The position numbers were made by a program, and so were the translations under genes. Below the pieces are notes generated by a model. It ran no database searches. It was not told the DNA's origin and saw only the letters and a list, made by a program, of their open reading frames with translations. Below are positions 63,696 to 64,000 of a stretch of DNA of 64,000 nt, piece after piece; the first letter of the stretch is position 1; every line of letters starts with the position of its first letter. Source of the stretch: Lishizhenia sp965656535 (GTDB lineage: Bacteria; Bacteroidota; Bacteroidia; Flavobacteriales_D; Crocinitomicaceae); assembly GCA_965656535.1 (NCBI GenBank), contig CBFHKX010000002.1, positions 372,001 to 436,000 on the forward strand, read 5' to 3'.

Positions 63696-63716
63696 TCATT
63701 TACTTTGAAAAAAGTT

Positions 63717-63743
63717 AAGGAAGGCGATTGTCTTCCTTTTTTT
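63717..63743 (+). terminator. Terminator of the 82-residue gene
   Basis: A 7-base stem AAGGAAG / CTTCCTT, 8-base loop, then a T tract, 21 bases after the stop. It touches the end of the convergent partial gene at the right edge. Confidence 0.8.
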
Positions 63744-64000
63744 ATTTCAACAAACCATCTACTATTTTTTCTAATCTGTATAACCGATTTTCAAGGTTGA
63801 CCTCAAAACGCTGAGGTTGGTAAACATTGGTTATAGAAGTGAGTGCTAATTTTTCTTGATTTAGTTGAATCTCCTTTTTACCTAAGCCAATTACATTGCC
63901 AAACTTTAATTCGCCATCTTTTCGGTAAACGAATTCAAGGTTGGTTTCAATTTCGCTTTTTTCTCGTTCGATAAATAAAAGACAGAGATGTGTGTTTACT
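63742..64000 (-). CDS. Hypothetical protein (partial, 3-prime end of gene)
   Basis: An open frame of 85 codons runs leftward from the right edge to a TAA at 63742-63744. The visible part (…EREKSEIETNLEFVYRKDG…VEVNLENRLYRLEKIVDGLL-like end) has no domain I recognise; the N-terminus lies outside. The frame is open through to the edge, in contrast to the other five frames here, and it ends within the shared terminator region, which supports a real gene. Not identified. Confidence 0.45.
   Translation of the reverse strand, partial: VNTHLCLLFIEREKSEIETNLEFVYRKDGELKFGNVIGLGKKEIQLNQEKLALTSITNVYQPQRFEVNLENRLYRLEKIVDGLLK

Noticed and set aside
1..64000. Insertion sequence, prophage, integrase or conjugation genes.
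   Set aside because: None of the recognised open frames shows transposase, integrase or relaxase motifs, and no long terminal repeats were noticed.

Overview
The window looks like chromosomal DNA from a member of the Bacteroidota, order Flavobacteriales. The evidence is a low GC content, tightly packed genes, few Shine-Dalgarno sites, repeated flavobacterial promoter boxes (TTG or TTTG, 16-23 bases, then TAnnTTTG), many lipoproteins and outer-membrane barrels of Bacteroidota type, a type IX secretion (T9SS) sorting tail, an S46 dipeptidyl-peptidase and many families largely confined to this phylum (DUF2911, DUF4159, DUF2279, DUF6089). A family such as Crocinitomicaceae or Cryomorphaceae is possible, but I cannot place it from this sequence alone. 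I see no rRNA, tRNA, CRISPR array, transposase, prophage or integrase gene.

Layout. 1-6.4 kb: the start of nusB, leucine dehydrogenase, a degenerate-site ABC exporter and uvrA. 6.5-17.1 kb: lipoproteins, an M42-like peptidase with a YigZ/IMPACT protein, a CYTH protein, a barrel protein, then a minus-strand block of DUF4258, aldehyde dehydrogenase, DUF2279 and a membrane-YceI fusion, and pdhB. 17.3-22.3 kb: etfBA, a bifunctional-nuclease-family protein overlapping a CNT nucleoside transporter, and DUF2797. 22.3-33.6 kb: a divergent NAD(P)-binding protein/HxlR pair, a Kelch protein, recG, phosphatidylserine decarboxylase, a beta-helix lipoprotein divergent from a DUF2911 protein, a T9SS cargo protein and folD. 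33.8-38.6 kb: a zinc-ribbon protein, then a four-gene sigma-factor operon and a DUF6089 barrel. 39-43 kb: an S46 peptidase, a Nudix hydrolase and a FAD oxidoreductase. 43.3-52 kb: a giant 1828-residue protein with about 19 tandem TPR-like modules overlapping an ApbE flavin transferase, then a translationally coupled terC operon. 52-64 kb: surface proteins, RluA, a GreA-like/DUF2130 pair, a glycosyltransferase, a minus-strand run (M42 peptidase, holA, rsmE, DUF4159, TPR-membrane protein with an apparent -1 frameshift), an exonuclease/GIY-YIG fusion and two small conserved-looking proteins.

Most of the window is housekeeping metabolism (folate, ETF, PDH, lipid), DNA repair and replication (UvrA, RecG, Cho-like nuclease, HolA) and envelope proteins. 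The parts that seem least described are the A9 frameshift junction at 57.1 kb, the giant repeat protein at 43.3-48.8 kb, the sigma-factor operon at 34.5-37.6 kb, and a set of genes whose promoter boxes lie so close to the start codon that the mRNAs may be leaderless or nearly so.
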